From: Solirubrobacteraceae bacterium
Lineage (GTDB): Bacteria > Actinomycetota > Thermoleophilia > Solirubrobacterales > Solirubrobacteraceae
Assembly (NCBI GenBank): GCA_024710825.1
Contig: JANJUA010000111.1
Coordinates: 1 to 6,099, forward strand
DNA length: 6,099 nucleotides
Direction of reading: 5' to 3'
Notes under the pieces: generated by a model
Seen by the model: only the letters and a program-made list of their open reading frames with translations
Databases searched by the model: none
What the model was told of the DNA's origin: nothing
Shown here: piece after piece, positions 4,606 to 6,099 of the stretch
How positions within the stretch are numbered: the stretch's first letter is position 1
Layout: each line of letters begins with the position of its first letter
Made by a program: the position numbers and the translations under genes

Positions 4606-6099
4606 TCAGCCGCTCGCGTCCGGCCGCGCCGCAGCCGTCGCGGGATCGCCCTCGAAGTCGATCCGGGCGAGCTCCGTGCGGGTGACGACGCCGATCTTGC
4701 GGAAGATCGACCGCAGGTGCGCGCTCACCGTCCGAGGCGAGAGGAACAGCTGCGCGGCGACCTCCTTGTTGGTGCCGCCCCGCGCCACGTAGCGCGCGAT
4801 CTGCAGCTCCTGCGGCGTGAGCAGGTCGCGCGCATGCGGCTCGCGATCGCCGACGATCAGGCCGCTGGCGCGCAGCTCGCGGCGCCCGCGTTCGATCCAC
4901 GGTCGGGCGCCCAGGGCCTCGAAGTCCCGCAGGGCCAGGCGCAGCTGCTCGCGCGCCTCGACCCGCCGGCGACCGCGGCGCAGCAGCTCGCCGTAGAGCA
5001 GCCTGGTGCGGGCCCGCAGGAAGACGCGCTCGAGGCTCTCGTGGTGGCGCAGCGCGGTTCGGAAGGCCTCCTCCGCGCGCTCGGGGTCCTCGGCGGTGAC
5101 CGCGGCGCAGTGGGCGCTGGCGGCCATGCCCCACGGCGGGTCGGCGGCCTGCGCCCAGCGGCGCAGCTTGGCGGCGGCGGTGTGCGCGTCCCGGGTCCGC
5201 CCGGCCCAGACGGCGGCCTCCACGTAGTCGAGAACCGCGAGCGGCGTGATCCACGGCTGCTCGACCCGCCCATCCGGGCGGATCTGCGCGAGATGCTCCA
5301 GCGCCGTCTCCGGATCGCCGGCGCCGAGCGCGAGCGCCCCGCGGGCCCAGAGGCTCAGGGCGTGATGGAACCAGCGGGCGTCCGTGTGAGATCGGGGCAT
5401 GGCGTCGGCGGCCAGCCGCCGACACTCGTCCGTCTGTCCCTGGACGGCGGCGAGCATGGCCAGGATGGCGGTCGCGGCGTGGATGCCCAGCGCGCGCCCG
5501 TCGTCGCGCGAGAGCTCGAGCGCCTCGGCGGCGTCGGCGGCCGCAGCGGCGAACCGCCCGGCCTGGAGCTCGGTGTAGGCGAGCGCGAGGAGCACGACCG
5601 CGAGCCGCCCCGCCCAACCGTGGTCACGACACTCGGCCGCGGCGCGGCCGAGGAAGGCGAGCGACTCGGCGAGCCGCAGCCCGCCGGCCGGGTGCCCCGC
5701 CGTCAGCCCGATCCAGATGTGGCGGGCCGGGAGCTGGGCCAGCGGCTCCGCCGGAGCGAAGACCTCGATGCGGTCACCGTCGGTCAGCCCTCGGCGCGCG
5801 AGCCGCATGCTGCTGCCCACGAACGCCACGGCCGCGGGGTCGCCCGCGCGACAGGTGAGCGCATCCGCGCTCCGGGCGATGCCGTCGACGTCCGCGCAGC
5901 GGCAGGCGTTGACGTTCGCCGCCGCGGCCACCAGCAGGTCCAGCGCGATCGACGGGTGCGCCCCGGCGATCTCGTGGGCTCCGCGCAGCAGGATCTCGAC
6001 CGCCCGCTCTGCGTCGGCTCCCATGATGGCGATCTCGCCCTGCGCCAGCGCGCTCTGCGCGCGTTCGACCGGATCCTGCGGCAGGCGGTCGGCCTCGGT
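4606..6099 (-). CDS. Large LuxR-family transcriptional regulator (LAL/MalT-like), N-terminus cut by window edge
   Basis: C-terminal 497 residues of a regulator whose reading frame runs off the right edge. An internal ATG at 6022-6024 could be taken as a start, but the 25 residues before it (…DPVERAQSALAQGEIAIM) continue the same helical pattern, so the true start is outside. Most of the visible protein is an alanine- and arginine-rich helical array of TPR type, as in the large ATP-binding LuxR regulators. About residues 364-413 carry ELLRRGRRRVEAREQLRLAL and the ALGARPWIERGRRELRASG element that typically precedes the DNA-binding domain in that family. The HTH spans about 426-480 (4657-4827): LTPQELQIARYVARGGTNKEVA, then LSPRTVSAHLRSIFRKIGV. 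Such proteins usually carry an N-terminal AAA/NB-ARC-like ATPase that would lie beyond the window, and they activate transcription on an unknown cue. It lies on the same strand as nfeD, separated from it by 142 bp and two hairpins, and probably belongs to a separate transcription unit. Confidence 0.92.
   Translation of the reverse strand, partial: TEADRLPQDPVERAQSALAQGEIAIMGADAERAVEILLRGAHEIAGAHPSIALDLLVAAAANVNACRCADVDGIARSADALTCRAGDPAAVAFVGSSMRLARRGLTDGDRIEVFAPAEPLAQLPARHIWIGLTAGHPAGGLRLAESLAFLGRAAAECRDHGWAGRLAVVLLALAYTELQAGRFAAAAADAAEALELSRDDGRALGIHAATAILAMLAAVQGQTDECRRLAADAMPRSHTDARWFHHALSLWARGALALGAGDPETALEHLAQIRPDGRVEQPWITPLAVLDYVEAAVWAGRTRDAHTAAAKLRRWAQAADPPWGMAASAHCAAVTAEDPERAEEAFRTALRHHESLERVFLRARTRLLYGELLRRGRRRVEAREQLRLALRDFEALGARPWIERGRRELRASGLIVGDREPHARDLLTPQELQIARYVARGGTNKEVAAQLFLSPRTVSAHLRSIFRKIGVVTRTELARIDFEGDPATAAARPDASG

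Noticed and set aside
4470..4685. Small plus-strand open frame with a GTG start in the gap between nfeD and the regulator
   Set aside because: No recognisable motif and no ribosome site were seen, it overlaps the end of the regulator gene, and the second half is Arg/Pro/Ser-rich as in other shadows.
4606..6024. Treating the ATG at 6022-6024 as the start of the LuxR-type regulator
   Set aside because: The frame continues to the window edge with residues that fit the same helical region, and regulators with this C-terminal layout are normally much longer.

Overview
The window is a very GC-rich, densely packed stretch of bacterial chromosome with every supported gene on the minus strand. The base composition, the overlapping stop/start codons, the large LuxR-type regulator with an arginine- and alanine-rich helical region, and the DesK-like kinase next to an ABC-2 exporter all suggest a high-GC actinobacterium. 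A member of Thermoleophilia/Solirubrobacterales is my best guess, by impression only; there is no rRNA or marker gene to confirm it.

Read in the direction of transcription (high to low coordinates), the window starts inside a large LuxR-family regulator (4606-6099). Its N-terminal part lies beyond the right edge; its helical region and C-terminal HTH are complete. Two small hairpins follow its stop codon. After a 142-bp gap comes a compact set of three genes: a short NfeD protein (3999-4463), a slipin/SPFH membrane protein (3148-4002, ATGA overlap with nfeD), and a 139-residue protein (2725-3144, TTG start, 3 bp after the slipin stop). This last protein looks like a glycerate kinase reduced to its N- and C-terminal portions, with the whole central part missing.

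After 51 bp comes an export module: an ABC ATPase (1765-2673), an ABC-2 permease (989-1768, ATGA overlap), and a six-TM DesK/LiaS-type histidine kinase (1-996, 8-bp overlap, C-terminus cut by the left edge). A response regulator is the expected next gene, outside the window.

NfeD and slipin are a well-known membrane pair and probably form a membrane-domain scaffold. The ATPase and permease should form an exporter for a drug, lipid or peptide, with the kinase probably sensing envelope state and controlling it. The most unusual item is the glycerate-kinase-like remnant coupled to the slipin gene. It has lost the motifs expected for catalysis but keeps a clean, intact reading frame, so it may be a repurposed non-catalytic domain. 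No mobile element, CRISPR array, tRNA or rRNA was seen.
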